From positions 3,738,001-3,802,000 of the forward strand of contig NZ_CP133148.1 of assembly GCF_036488675.1 (NCBI RefSeq): a DNA stretch of 64,000 nt, in the 5' to 3' direction. The translations under genes and the position numbers were made by a program. Position 1 is the first letter of the stretch. Each line of letters begins with the position of its first letter. Below the pieces are notes generated by a model. The model searched no databases and was not told the DNA's origin. It saw only the letters and a program-made list of their open reading frames with translations. Origin of the DNA: Sinorhizobium chiapasense. GTDB taxonomy: Bacteria; Pseudomonadota; Alphaproteobacteria; Rhizobiales; Rhizobiaceae. Positions 46,381 through 55,757 of this stretch are shown piece by piece.

Positions 46381-47169
46381 ATGGAAAACAAGACGATGAA
46401 ATTCCTTCCGACGCTTTTCGCTGCCGCCCTTCTGCAAATTGCCGCCTTCGCTCCCGCCCATGCGGAATCGAGTCTCGATCAGATCAAGTCCGCCGGCGTT
46501 CTGAAAATCGGCACCGAGGGCACCTACGCCCCCTTCACCTATCACGATGCCAGCGGCGCGCTGGTCGGCTTCGACGTCGAAATCGGCCGGGAGGTCGCAA
46601 AGCGTCTCGGCGTCAATGCCGAATTCCTCGAAGGCAAGTGGGACGGTCTGATCGCCGGCCTCGACGCCAACCGCTACGACACGGTCATCAACCAGGTCGG
46701 CATCACCGAAGAGCGGAAGAAAAAGTACGACTTCTCCGAGCCCTATATCGCTTCCAAGGCCGTGCTGATCGTCAAGGGCGACAACGAGGAGATCAAGGGC
46801 TTCGCCGACCTCAAGGGCAGGAAGTCGGCCCAGTCGCTGACCAGCAACTTCGGCAAGCTCGCCCAAGCCTCGGGCGCCGAGCTCGTCGGGACCGACGGTT
46901 TCGACCAGTCGATCCAGTTGGTGCTGACCGGCCGCGCCGACGCGACGATCAACGACAGCCTGTCCTTCCTCGACTTCAAGAAGCAGAAGCCGGACGCGAA
47001 CGTGAAGATCGCCGCCGAACAGGCCGACGCCGACTATTCCGGCATTATCATCCGCAAGAATGAGCCGGACCTGCTTGCAGCGATCAACAAGGCGCTTGCC
47101 GAAATCAAGGCCGACGGCACCTACGACAAGATCTCGCAGAAATATTTCGGCGCCGACGTCTCGAAATAG
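46381..47169 (+). CDS. Amino-acid (cystine-like) ABC transporter substrate-binding protein
   Basis: 262 aa from ATG 46381, with GGAGA 9 nt upstream; ATG 46396 is an alternative. Signal peptide through about residue 29 (FAPAHA). The mature part is a PBPb/SBP_bac_3 domain: GVLKIGTEGTYAPFTYHDASGALVGFDVEIGREVAKRLGV, AGLDANRYDTVINQVGIT and GRADATINDSLSFLDF. Overall it resembles TcyJ/FliY cystine-binding proteins. Its permease and ATPase follow after a repeat-filled gap. Confidence 0.92.
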   Translation: MENKTMKFLPTLFAAALLQIAAFAPAHAESSLDQIKSAGVLKIGTEGTYAPFTYHDASGALVGFDVEIGREVAKRLGVNAEFLEGKWDGLIAGLDANRYDTVINQVGITEERKKKYDFSEPYIASKAVLIVKGDNEEIKGFADLKGRKSAQSLTSNFGKLAQASGAELVGTDGFDQSIQLVLTGRADATINDSLSFLDFKKQKPDANVKIAAEQADADYSGIIIRKNEPDLLAAINKALAEIKADGTYDKISQKYFGADVSK

Positions 47170-47190
47170 CGTGTCGAAGGCGCCGCATCG

Positions 47191-47239
47191 GCCCCTCATC
47201 CGCCTGCCGGCACCTTCTCCCCGCAGGCGGGGAGAAGGG
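47191..47239 (-). repeat. REP-like palindromic element
   Basis: CCCCTCATCCGCCTGCCGGC then ACCTTCTCCCCGCAGGCGGG and GAGAAGG. It is the same family as the 12611-12657 copy and is the first of three repeats in the gap between binding protein and permease. Confidence 0.8.
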
Positions 47240-47291
47240 CCACGCGGCAACCTCTCGCCCTTTTGGAAGAAGTCATGCGTCGCAGCGCCCT

Positions 47292-47322
47292 CGTCCCCTC
47301 TCCCCGCGCGCGGGGAGAGGGG
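47292..47322. repeat. Short G+C-rich palindrome
   Basis: TCCCCTCTCCCCGCG and CGCGGGGAGAGGGGA form a 15-bp perfect palindrome with no spacer, directly adjoining the RIME1 copy to the right. Confidence 0.75.
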
Positions 47323-47426
47323 ACTGCATGTTTCCTTAAATCGTAGCCGATTTAGGGATAAAAACATGCAGCAATTCAAAGTGCTACAGCGTCCTTCGCG
47401 CGTCTGATAAGACGCGCGGCGCTGTA
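47323..47426 (-). repeat. RIME1 element, full length, reverse orientation (copy 8)
   Basis: Begins CTGCATGTTTCCTTAAATCG and ends GATAAGACGCGCGGCGCTGT. It interrupts the amino-acid ABC operon between binding protein and permease. Confidence 0.9.
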
Positions 47427-47503
47427 GGGTGAGGGGGCAATCGGCCTCTTCCCACGTCGCATGGATGCGGGCTTCACACCTTTCCCCGTCCTGCTTTATG
47501 AAT

Positions 47504-47542
47504 CGCGATCCGTCCCAGATGGGACGGATCGCGCGCTTTTTT
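47504..47542 (+). terminator. Strong intrinsic terminator between binding-protein and permease genes
   Basis: Perfect 13-bp stem CGCGATCCGTCCC (47504-47516) and GGGACGGATCGCG (47521-47533), a 4-nt loop AGAT, then CGCTTTTTT. It ends about 14 nt before the TTG start of the permease, and the ribosome site GAAAGG follows the T-tract directly. There is no room for a promoter after it, so downstream genes need read-through or antitermination. Confidence 0.9.
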
Positions 47543-47555
47543 GAAAGGCTCTCCC

Positions 47556-48236
47556 TTGCCCCAATGGCTTCAATTGATGGCGGATTCGCTGCCGACCCTG
47601 CTCTGGGCCGGACTGATCTTCACGGTCCCGCTGACCCTGCTTTCCTTCGTCCTCGGCCTGTTGTTGGGTCTCGTCACTGCGCTCGTCCGCCTCTTTGCGC
47701 CAGCGCCTTTCGTCGCCGTGGCGCGATTCTATGTCTGGGTGATCCGCGGAACACCGCTCCTCGTCCAGCTCTTCGTCATCTTCTATGGTCTGCCGAGCAT
47801 GAACATCTTGCTCGATGCGTTCCCCGCCGCGTTGATCGGCTTCACGCTCAACATCGGCGCCTACACATCCGAAATCATCCGCGCGACGATCTCCTCCGTG
47901 CCGCGCGGCCAGTGGGAAGCGGCCTATTCGATCGGCATGAGCTGGAGCCAGGTGATGCGCCGGACGATCCTGCCGCAGGCGACCCGGGTTGCGATCCCGC
48001 CCCTCTCGAACACCTTCATTTCGCTGGTGAAGGACACCTCACTGGCCGCCGCCATTACAGTGCCAGAACTCTTCCAGACGGCGCAGCGCATTGTCGCGAC
48101 CACTTATGAACCACTCATCCTTTATATCGAGGCGGCGCTGATCTACCTTGCCATGAGCTCCGTACTGTCGGCCCTTCAGGCGAGGCTGGAGCACCGCTTC
48201 GCCCGCTATGGCGGTTTCCTGGAGGCGCGCGCATGA
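47556..48236 (+). CDS. Polar amino-acid (cystine-like) ABC transporter permease
   Basis: About 226 aa. I chose TTG 47556 (MPQWLQLMADSLPTLLWAG), which has GAAAGG 8 nt upstream; ATG 47577 and TTG 47541 are alternatives. Five hydrophobic segments and the HisM/GlnP motif YVWVIRGTPLLVQLFVIFYGLP, with EAA loop EAAYSIGMSWSQVMRRTILPQA. It pairs with the binding protein upstream and the ATPase downstream. Confidence 0.9.
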   Translation: MPQWLQLMADSLPTLLWAGLIFTVPLTLLSFVLGLLLGLVTALVRLFAPAPFVAVARFYVWVIRGTPLLVQLFVIFYGLPSMNILLDAFPAALIGFTLNIGAYTSEIIRATISSVPRGQWEAAYSIGMSWSQVMRRTILPQATRVAIPPLSNTFISLVKDTSLAAAITVPELFQTAQRIVATTYEPLILYIEAALIYLAMSSVLSALQARLEHRFARYGGFLEARA

Positions 48237-48994
48237 TCGAACTCACCGAAATCGAAAAGCGCTTCGGCACCAACCTGGTGCTCAAGGGAATCAGTGTGAC
48301 GATGGCCGAAGGCACGGTAACGGCGCTTGTCGGCCCGTCAGGCGGCGGCAAGAGCACGCTTTTGCGATGCGTCAACTTGCTGGAGATCCCGACACAGGGC
48401 GCCATCCGGCTCGGTGACGAACGGCTGGAGTTCGCGCCTCACCGCACGGTCGGCTGGAGAGCGATACAAAAGCTGCGCCGGCAAACCGGCATGGTGTTCC
48501 AGAATTTTCAGCTCTTTCCCCACCAGACCGCGCTCGGCAATGTGATGGAAGGTCTTGTGACCGTTCTCAAATGGCCGGCCGACCGTGCCCGCGCCCGCGC
48601 GCTCGAACTCCTGGAAAAAGTCGGCATGGCGCACAAGGCCGATGCCTGGCCGGCAACGCTCTCCGGCGGCCAGCAGCAGCGCGTGGCGATCGCCCGGGCG
48701 CTCGCGCCCTCTCCGCGCGTCCTTCTCTGCGACGAGCCGACCTCCGCACTCGACCCGGAACTTGCCGAGGAAGTTGTGGAAGTCTTGAGCCGCCTCGCGC
48801 GCGAGGGCACGACGATGATCATGGCGACGCACGACCTTCGCCTCGCCTCACGCGTCGCCGATCACGTTATTTTCCTCGACGGCGGCGTCATCGTCGAGAG
48901 CGGCCCGCCCAGGAAGATCTTTTCGACGCCCGAGCGCGAGCGCACGAAGAAGTTCATCGCCTCGCTCAGCGCGCCGATGAGCTACGATATTTGA
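48233..48994 (+). CDS. Polar amino-acid ABC transporter ATP-binding protein
   Basis: 253 aa, coupled to the permease by ATGA. Walker [11 protein letters not shown]-loop [20 protein letters not shown] (polar amino-acid importers have this exact style), signature LSGGQQQRV, Walker [15 protein letters not shown] and H-loop MATHDLRL. Related to GlnQ, HisP and TcyN. Confidence 0.94.
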   Translation: MIELTEIEKRFGTNLVLKGISVTMAEGTVTALVGPSGGGKSTLLRCVNLLEIPTQGAIRLGDERLEFAPHRTVGWRAIQKLRRQTGMVFQNFQLFPHQTALGNVMEGLVTVLKWPADRARARALELLEKVGMAHKADAWPATLSGGQQQRVAIARALAPSPRVLLCDEPTSALDPELAEEVVEVLSRLAREGTTMIMATHDLRLASRVADHVIFLDGGVIVESGPPRKIFSTPERERTKKFIASLSAPMSYDI

Positions 48995-49147
48995 ACAATC
49001 GGGCGGACGAGCCGAGTCCGCCGTCGCCACGGCGCCACCAATAGCCGGGGCACTTCTCGCTCCGCCGTCACTCCTCGCGCTTGACCCGAGGATGACGGCG
49101 GGAGAGCTTTCTCCGGACCGCTGCGCCCATCTGCAGTTCCGGACGCA

Positions 49148-52100
49148 TCAACCAAACACGATCAGCAAATCCTTGGCGTCGATCTGGTCGCCGGCCCTGA
49201 CCAGCACCTCCGCGATCACCCCGTCCTTCTCCGCGTGCAGCGCGGTCTCCATCTTCATCGCCTCGATCGACAAGAGCACGTCGCCGGCCTTGACCGGCTG
49301 GCCGGGGTGAACCGCCACCGTCGAGATGACGCCCGGCATCGGCGCGCCGAGCTGGGCGGCGTTACCGGCTTCGGCCTTGCGGCGGATCGCGGCGGAGGCG
49401 CCGCGGTTGCGGTCCGGTACCTTGATCGAGCGCGGCTGGCCGTTCAATTCGAAGAACATCTTGACCATGCCCTTCTCGTCGATCTCGCCCTGGGCCTGGT
49501 TGAGGATGACCAGCGTCTTGCCCTTCTCGATATCGGCGAAGAGCTCCTCGCCCGGCGCCATGCCGTAGAAATAGGCCGGCGTCGGCAGGACGCTCACCGG
49601 ACCGTAGGTTTCCGCGGCCAGCGCATAGTCGGTGAAGACCTTCGGATACATGAGGTAAGAGGCAAACTCGAAGTCGGTGACCTCGCGGCCGAGCTTCTCT
49701 TCGATCGCCTTGCGCTCCGCGTCGAGATCGGCAGGCGGCAGCAGCGAGCCCGGCACCGCCGTGTACGGCTCTTCGCCCTTCAGCGCCTTCTTCTGCAGCG
49801 CTTCCGGCCAGCCACCCGGGGGCTGGCCGAGATCGCCCTTGAGCATCGAGATGACCGATTCCGGAAAGGCGATGTCCTTGGCCGGGTTCTCGACGTCGGC
49901 GACCGTCAGGTCCTGGGAAACCATCATCAGCGCCATGTCGCCGACGACCTTGGAGGACGGCGTCACCTTGACGATGTCGCCGAACATCCGGTTGGCGTCG
50001 GCATAGGCCTGCGCCACCTCGTGCCAGCGGGTCTCTAGCCCGAGCGAGCGGGCCTGCTCCTTGAGGTTAGTGAACTGCCCGCCCGGCATTTCGTGCAGGT
50101 AGACTTCCGAGGCCGGTCCCTTGAGGTCGCTTTCGAAGGCCGCATATTGGTGGCGCACCGCCTCCCAGTAGAAGGAGATGCGGCGGATCCATTCCGGATT
50201 GAGGCCGGGGTCGCGCTCCGAGCCGGAAAGCGCCTCGACGATCGAGCCGAGGCAGGGCTGCGAGGTGTTGCCGGAAAGCGCATCCATCGCCGCGTCAACG
50301 ATATCGACGCCGGATTCGACCGCGGCAAGCACGGTCGCGGCAGCAATGCCGGTTGTGTCGTGCGTATGGAAATGGATCGGCAGGTCGGTCGCTTCCTTCA
50401 GCGCCTTGAACAGCACGCGCGCGGCGGCCGGTTTCAGAAGGCCCGCCATGTCCTTGACCGCGATGATGTGGGCGCCGGCCTTCTCCAGTTCCGCGGCGAG
50501 CGCCGTGTAGTACTTGAGATCATACTTCGGCCGGGCGGAATTCAGGATGTCGCCGGTATAGCAGATCGCCGCCTCGCAGATCCTGTTCTCTGCGGCGACC
50601 GCGTCCATTGCGACGCGCATGTTCTCCACCCAGTTCAGGCAGTCGAAGACGCGGAAGACGTCGATACCGCCCTTGGCCGCTTGGGCGACGAAGTATTTGA
50701 CGACGTTGTCGGGATAGTTCTTGTAGCCGACGCCGTTGGCGCCGCGCAGAAGCATCTGCAGGAGCAGGTTCGGCGCACCCTCGCGCACCATTGCCAGCCG
50801 CTCCCACGGGTCTTCGGTGAGGAAGCGCATCGACACGTCGAAGGTCGCGCCGCCCCAGCATTCGAGCGAGAAGAGGTTCGGCAGCGCCCGGGCATAGGTT
50901 CCGGCGACACGGGCGATGTCGTAGGTGCGCATGCGGGTGGCGAGCAGCGACTGATGGCCGTCGCGCATCGTCGTGTCGGTCAGCAGCACCTGCGGCTGCG
51001 CCTTGACCCATTCGGCGAATTTCTTCGGCCCGAGTTGATCGAGAAGTTGCTTGGTGCCCGGCTTCACTTCGCCGTTGATGAACGGCACGACGGGCGCGGC
51101 GATGTCGTCGTTGGGTTTCGGCCGGCCCTTCGCCTCCGGATGGCCGTTGACTGTGACGTCGGCGAGGTAGGTCAAAAGCTTGGTGGCGCGATCCTGGCGC
51201 TTGACCTGCTGGAACAGCTCCGGCGTCGTGTCGATGAAGCGGGTGGTGTAGCTGTTGTCCTGGAAGCTCGGGTGGCTGATGATCGCTTCCAGGAAGGTCA
51301 GGTTGGTGGCGACGCCGCGGATGCGGAATTCGCGGAGCGCGCGGATCATGCGGCGAATCGCCTCGTCCGGGTTCGGCGCCCAGGCCGTCACCTTCTCGAG
51401 CAGCGGATCGTAGTAGCGGGTGATCACAGCGCCGGAATAGGCGGTACCGCCGTCGAGCCGGATGCCGAAGCCGGTGGCGCCGCGGTAGGCGGTGATGCGG
51501 CCGTAGTCCGGAATGAAGTTCTGCTCGGGATCTTCGGTGGTGATGCGGCACTGCAGCGCATGGCCGTTGAGGCGGATGTTCTCCTGCGACGGCACGCCCG
51601 ATTCCGGCCTGCCGATGGCATAGCCGTCGAGGATGTGGATCTGTGCCTTGACGATGTCGATGCCGGTGACGACCTCGGTCACCGTGTGCTCGACCTGGAT
51701 GCGCGGATTGACCTCGATGAAGTAGAACTTTCCGGTGTCGGCATCCATCAGATATTCGACGGTGCCGGCGCCGATATAGTTGGTCGCCTCGGCGATCCGC
51801 TTCGAATAGGCAGCGAGCTCCTCGCGCTGTTGAGCGGTGAGATACGGCGCCGGAGCGCGCTCGACGACCTTCTGGTTGCGCCGCTGGATCGAGCAGTCGC
51901 GCTCAAAAAGGTGAACGACGTTGCCGTGGGTATCGCCCAGAATCTGGCTTTCGACGTGGCGGGCACGCTCGACCAGCTTTTCCAGATAGACCTCGTCCTT
52001 GCCGAAGGCGGCCTTCGCCTCGCGCTTGGCCTCGGTCACCTCGCGGATCAGATCTTTCGGATCGCGGATCGCCCGCATGCCGCGGCCGCCGCCGCCCCAG

Positions 52101-52603
52101 GAGGCCTTCAGCATCACCGGATAGCCGATCTCTGCGGCCAGCCGCTTGATCTCGTCGGGATCATCCGGCAGCGGCTCCGTCGCCGGCACGACCGGTACGC
52201 CGATCGAGATCGCGAGGTTCCGCGCCGCCACCTTGTTGCCGAGCTGGCGCATCGTCTCCGGCTTCGGGCCGATGAAGGTGATGCCGTTGGCGGCGCAAGC
52301 TTCCGCAAATTCCGGGCTTTCGGACAACAGGCCGTAGCCCGGATGGATGGCGTCGGCGCCGGAAAGCTTGGCGACGCGGATCACCTCGTCGATCGACAGA
52401 TAGCTCTCGATGGGCCCGAGATCGCGGGCAAGATGCGGGCCGCGGCCGACCTGATAGCTCTCGTCCGCCTTGAAGCGGTGCAGCGCCAGTTTGTCCTCCT
52501 CAGCCCATATCGCGACCGTTTTGAGTCCCAGCTCATTGGCCGCGCGGAACACGCGGATGGCAATTTCGGAACGGTTGGCAACAAGGATCTTAGAGATAGG
52601 CAA
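49148..52603 (-). CDS. pyc: Pyruvate carboxylase
   Basis: 1151 aa, the usual length for an alpha4-type enzyme. Order: biotin carboxylase (about 1-455, ATP-grasp with KASWGGGGRGMR), carboxyltransferase (about 530-800, LLTDTTMRDGHQSLLATRMR), PC allosteric/tetramer region, and the biotinyl domain at the end with AMKM lysine near 1116. The start is TTG 52603 because GAGGAG lies 6 nt upstream, reading MPISKILVANRSEIAIRV. It makes oxaloacetate from pyruvate, refilling the TCA cycle. Confidence 0.97.
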   Translation of the reverse strand: MPISKILVANRSEIAIRVFRAANELGLKTVAIWAEEDKLALHRFKADESYQVGRGPHLARDLGPIESYLSIDEVIRVAKLSGADAIHPGYGLLSESPEFAEACAANGITFIGPKPETMRQLGNKVAARNLAISIGVPVVPATEPLPDDPDEIKRLAAEIGYPVMLKASWGGGGRGMRAIRDPKDLIREVTEAKREAKAAFGKDEVYLEKLVERARHVESQILGDTHGNVVHLFERDCSIQRRNQKVVERAPAPYLTAQQREELAAYSKRIAEATNYIGAGTVEYLMDADTGKFYFIEVNPRIQVEHTVTEVVTGIDIVKAQIHILDGYAIGRPESGVPSQENIRLNGHALQCRITTEDPEQNFIPDYGRITAYRGATGFGIRLDGGTAYSGAVITRYYDPLLEKVTAWAPNPDEAIRRMIRALREFRIRGVATNLTFLEAIISHPSFQDNSYTTRFIDTTPELFQQVKRQDRATKLLTYLADVTVNGHPEAKGRPKPNDDIAAPVVPFINGEVKPGTKQLLDQLGPKKFAEWVKAQPQVLLTDTTMRDGHQSLLATRMRTYDIARVAGTYARALPNLFSLECWGGATFDVSMRFLTEDPWERLAMVREGAPNLLLQMLLRGANGVGYKNYPDNVVKYFVAQAAKGGIDVFRVFDCLNWVENMRVAMDAVAAENRICEAAICYTGDILNSARPKYDLKYYTALAAELEKAGAHIIAVKDMAGLLKPAAARVLFKALKEATDLPIHFHTHDTTGIAAATVLAAVESGVDIVDAAMDALSGNTSQPCLGSIVEALSGSERDPGLNPEWIRRISFYWEAVRHQYAAFESDLKGPASEVYLHEMPGGQFTNLKEQARSLGLETRWHEVAQAYADANRMFGDIVKVTPSSKVVGDMALMMVSQDLTVADVENPAKDIAFPESVISMLKGDLGQPPGGWPEALQKKALKGEEPYTAVPGSLLPPADLDAERKAIEEKLGREVTDFEFASYLMYPKVFTDYALAAETYGPVSVLPTPAYFYGMAPGEELFADIEKGKTLVILNQAQGEIDEKGMVKMFFELNGQPRSIKVPDRNRGASAAIRRKAEAGNAAQLGAPMPGVISTVAVHPGQPVKAGDVLLSIEAMKMETALHAEKDGVIAEVLVRAGDQIDAKDLLIVFG

Positions 52604-52700
52604 GTCGGACTCCTCAAGACTTGAAAACGCGGGAATGCTGCACCGCGAAATGAAGTTTTAGCGAGTCACTTGAGGAAGTGCAATTTCAGATGCGACATCG

Positions 52701-52750
52701 AGCGGGACGAGAAAGTGTGAGCGGTTTCCCGCCGCTGCATCCCGCTCTAA
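52701..52750 (+). repeat. Dispersed intergenic repeat, family 2 (copy 3)
   Basis: GAGCGGGACGAGAAAGTGTG, AGCGGTTTCCCGCCGCTGCA, TCCCGC: same order and core as 37597-37653. It lies between pyc and the LuxR gene's 3' end. Confidence 0.75.
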
Positions 52751-52785
52751 TCTTTAAAATCGATCACGGCCGAACGGAGTCGACC

Positions 52786-53526
52786 TCAGGAAATGAGGCC
52801 GAGACGGAAGGCGATGGCAACGACGTGATGGCGGTTCTTCGCCTTGAGCTTTTCCTGGATACCGTTCATGTACCAATCGACCGTGTGGCTCGATATGTCG
52901 AGGACCTTGCCGATATCGTTCGACGTCATGCCGTCGGCAAGATAGTTCAGCGCTTCCATTTCGCGCCGCGTCATCTGGACTTCGACGCGCGAGACGAGTT
53001 CGGCCATGATCTCGGGATCGGTGAACTCCAATAGCTTCCAGAAGAGCCTTTTGGCGATGGCGTCGAAAAGGCTCAATTCGACGGGGCTGAGATCGACCAC
53101 CCGACCGCCGACCGTGAGGTTGCCCATCAGCCCGCGCCGGCCGTGCACCGGGAAAATATAGCCGTCGAAGAGGCCGTGATTGCGCGCCTCGACCATCATG
53201 CTTTCCATGCGCTTGCGGTGCGGGTCCGAGCGGAAGGCGGCGAGCGTGTCGCGCCAGCGGAAACCGCGCTGGGCATGGCCGAGATAACGGATCGTCGGAT
53301 CGATGACGACATATTTCTTGCGGATGTAGATTTGCGGCCACCCGTCCGGCCAACGGCCGGCAAGCAGCAGCCTCAGCGGATTCTCGTTGGGCTTCGGTTG
53401 GCGCACGACGCCATAGAAGTCGAAGCCGCAACGATCGAGCAGCCGTTCGAACTCGGGCAGAATCTCCTCGCGCGTCTTCATCTCCTCCAGGAGCGCCAGA
53501 AACTGTACGAGCAACGTGATATTCAT
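52786..53526 (-). CDS. expR: LuxR-type quorum-sensing regulator ExpR, uninterrupted
   Basis: 246 aa. The N-terminal autoinducer-binding domain keeps the conserved Trp/Tyr/Asp-Pro/Trp set (GWPQIYIRKKYVVIDPTIRYL, then RGFRWRD). The C-terminal HTH is LNYLADGMTSNDIGKVLDISSHTVDWYMNGIQEKLKAKNR. The position between pyc and ndvA and the sequence match S. meliloti ExpR, the N-acyl-homoserine-lactone regulator of exopolysaccharide and motility, which is split by an insertion sequence in strain 1021. There is no luxI homologue next to it, as expected for this orphan receptor. Confidence 0.85.
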   Translation of the reverse strand: MNITLLVQFLALLEEMKTREEILPEFERLLDRCGFDFYGVVRQPKPNENPLRLLLAGRWPDGWPQIYIRKKYVVIDPTIRYLGHAQRGFRWRDTLAAFRSDPHRKRMESMMVEARNHGLFDGYIFPVHGRRGLMGNLTVGGRVVDLSPVELSLFDAIAKRLFWKLLEFTDPEIMAELVSRVEVQMTRREMEALNYLADGMTSNDIGKVLDISSHTVDWYMNGIQEKLKAKNRHHVVAIAFRLGLIS

Positions 53527-53914
53527 GGAACACCTTCAGGTCGAGAATGCGACGGACGCAGCGCTTGAGAACCTCACATGAACGCCCCGTTCAGAAGCCA
53601 TTCATGTTGCAACCGCGATAATTCTTCTTATCACGCCCGGTCTTGCACGAAACCTGCAAAATATCGGAGTGGAGGCATAAAGATAGCGGACTATGGATTA
53701 TCCCGCCAATCCTCCCTTGGCACCGGATCTTCCCGCAGTCGGCAGAGTTTAGCCTCCACGTTTTCGGCAGGGACTTCACAAGGCCGCCCAGTAGGGCTTT
53801 GACGGCCGGCACAGTGGCGAAGTTCCGCCACCCCGGGACCGTCAGAGGCGCAACGCACTGCCGCATCGAAACATTGCTGCGGCGCAACATCCGATGCCCA
53901 GAAGGGGTGAGACA
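53527..53914. other. Divergent promoter region between expR and ndvA
   Basis: 388 bp without a gene. Both flanking genes read outward, so it holds both promoters, but I cannot assign elements. No clear lux-type dyad was found by eye. Confidence 0.45.
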
Positions 53915-55672
53915 GTGTCTTTGTTCCAGGTGTATGCAAGAGCCCTTCAGTATCTTGCCGTTCACAAATTCCGCGTCGGGGCGATCGTGATCGCCAACAT
54001 CGTTCTTGCCGTCATCACGATTGCCGAGCCGATCCTCTTTGGCCGCATCATCGATGCGATTTCGTCGCAAAAGGACGTCGCGCCGATGCTGCTCATGTGG
54101 GCGGGCTTCGGCGTCTTCAACACCGTCGCCTTTGTCCTCGTCTCCCGTGAAGCCGACCGGCTTGCGCATGGCCGCCGCGCAACGCTTCTGACCGAAGCCT
54201 TCGGCCGGATTGTCTCCATGCCGCTCTCCTGGCACAGCCAGCGCGGCACCTCCAACGCGCTGCACACGCTGCTGCGCGCCTGCGAAACCCTCTTCGGCCT
54301 CTGGCTCGAATTCATGCGCCAGCACCTCGCGACGGGCGTGGCGCTTACCCTCTTGGTGCCTACTGCCTTCGCCATGGATTTTCGCCTCTCGCTCGTCCTC
54401 GTCGTCCTCGGCGCGGCCTACGTGGCGATCAGCAAGGTCGTGATGAACCGTACCAAAGACGGCCAGGCCTCCGTTGAAAACCACTACCATACGGTTTTCT
54501 CGCACGTCTCCGACGCCATCAGCAACGTTTCCGTGGTGCATAGCTACAACCGCATCGAGGCCGAAACGCGCGAACTGAAGAAGTTCACCGAGCGGCTGAT
54601 TTCTGCCCAGTATCCGGTGCTCGACTGGTGGGCGCTCGCCAGCGCGCTCAACCGCATGGCTTCGACCATCTCGATGATGGCGATCCTCATTATCGGCACC
54701 ATTCTCGTGCAGCGCGGTGAACTCGGCGTCGGCGAGGTCGTTGCCTTCATTGGTTTTGCCAACCTGCTCATCGGTCGCCTCGACCAGATGAAGGCCTTCG
54801 TCACGCAGATCTTCGAGGCACGCGCCAAGCTCGAGGACTTCTACCAGCTCGAGGACTCGGTGCGCGAACGCGAGGAGCCGGCCGGCGCCAAGGAACTGAC
54901 GGGCGTCGTCGGCGAGGTGGAATTCCGCGACGTCTCCTTCGACTTCGGGAACTCCGGCCAGGGCGTGCGCGACGTCTCCTTCACGGCGAAGGCCGGCCAG
55001 ACGGTGGCCATCGTCGGCCCGACCGGCGCCGGCAAGACGACGCTCGTCAACCTCCTGCAGCGCGTCCATGATCCGAAGCACGGCCAGATCCTGATCGATG
55101 GCGTCGATGTCTCGACCGTCACCCGCAAGTCGCTGCGCCGGTCGATCGCCACCGTCTTCCAGGATGCGGGCCTCATGAACCGCTCGATCGGCGACAACAT
55201 CCGCCTTGGCCGCGAGGACGCCTCGCTCGACGAGGTGATGGCCGCCGCCGAAGCCGCCGCCGCGTGCGGCTTCATCGAGGGCCGCCTCAACGGCTACGAC
55301 ACGCTCGTCGGCGAGCGCGGCAACCGCCTCTCGGGTGGCGAACGCCAGCGCGTCGCGATCGCCCGTGCGATCCTCAAGAACGCGCCGATCCTCGTACTCG
55401 ACGAAGCGACGAGCGCGCTCGACGTCGAGACCGAGGCGCGCGTGAAGGACGCGATCGATGCGCTGCGCAAGGACCGCACGACCTTCATCATCGCCCACCG
55501 CCTGTCGACGGTGCGCGAGGCCGACCTGGTGATCTTCATGGACCAGGGCCGGATCGTCGAAATGGGCGGCTTCAACGAGCTCAGCCAGAGCAACGGCCGC
55601 TTCGCCGCGCTGCTGCGCGCAAGCGGGATCCTCACGGACGAGGATGTCCGCAAGAGCCTCACGGCGGCTTGA
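53915..55672 (+). CDS. ndvA: Cyclic beta-1,2-glucan ABC exporter (ATP-binding/permease)
   Basis: 585 aa from GTG 53915 (MSLFQVYARALQYL), the start used in close homologues; AAGGGGTGA lies just upstream and ATG 53894 is the alternative. Six membrane helices (about 20-310), then an ABC domain with GPTGAGKTT near 368, LSGGERQRV near 471 and ILVLDEATSALD. Homologous to S. meliloti NdvA and Agrobacterium ChvA, which export the NdvB product to the periplasm and are required for nodule invasion or virulence. Confidence 0.96.
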   Translation: MSLFQVYARALQYLAVHKFRVGAIVIANIVLAVITIAEPILFGRIIDAISSQKDVAPMLLMWAGFGVFNTVAFVLVSREADRLAHGRRATLLTEAFGRIVSMPLSWHSQRGTSNALHTLLRACETLFGLWLEFMRQHLATGVALTLLVPTAFAMDFRLSLVLVVLGAAYVAISKVVMNRTKDGQASVENHYHTVFSHVSDAISNVSVVHSYNRIEAETRELKKFTERLISAQYPVLDWWALASALNRMASTISMMAILIIGTILVQRGELGVGEVVAFIGFANLLIGRLDQMKAFVTQIFEARAKLEDFYQLEDSVREREEPAGAKELTGVVGEVEFRDVSFDFGNSGQGVRDVSFTAKAGQTVAIVGPTGAGKTTLVNLLQRVHDPKHGQILIDGVDVSTVTRKSLRRSIATVFQDAGLMNRSIGDNIRLGREDASLDEVMAAAEAAAACGFIEGRLNGYDTLVGERGNRLSGGERQRVAIARAILKNAPILVLDEATSALDVETEARVKDAIDALRKDRTTFIIAHRLSTVREADLVIFMDQGRIVEMGGFNELSQSNGRFAALLRASGILTDEDVRKSLTAA

Positions 55673-55696
55673 CGCTTACAGGCCTCGACGAGATAA

Positions 55697-55728
55697 ATGC
55701 CCCGGAGTTTTCCGGGGCATTTTTCATT
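55697..55728 (+). terminator. Rho-independent terminator of ndvA
   Basis: ATGCCCCGG, loop AGTTTT, CCGGGGCAT, then TTTTT, 25 bp after the stop codon. Confidence 0.92.
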
Positions 55729-55757
55729 GGATCGAGGGAAGGGACTGAAGCTCCGCC

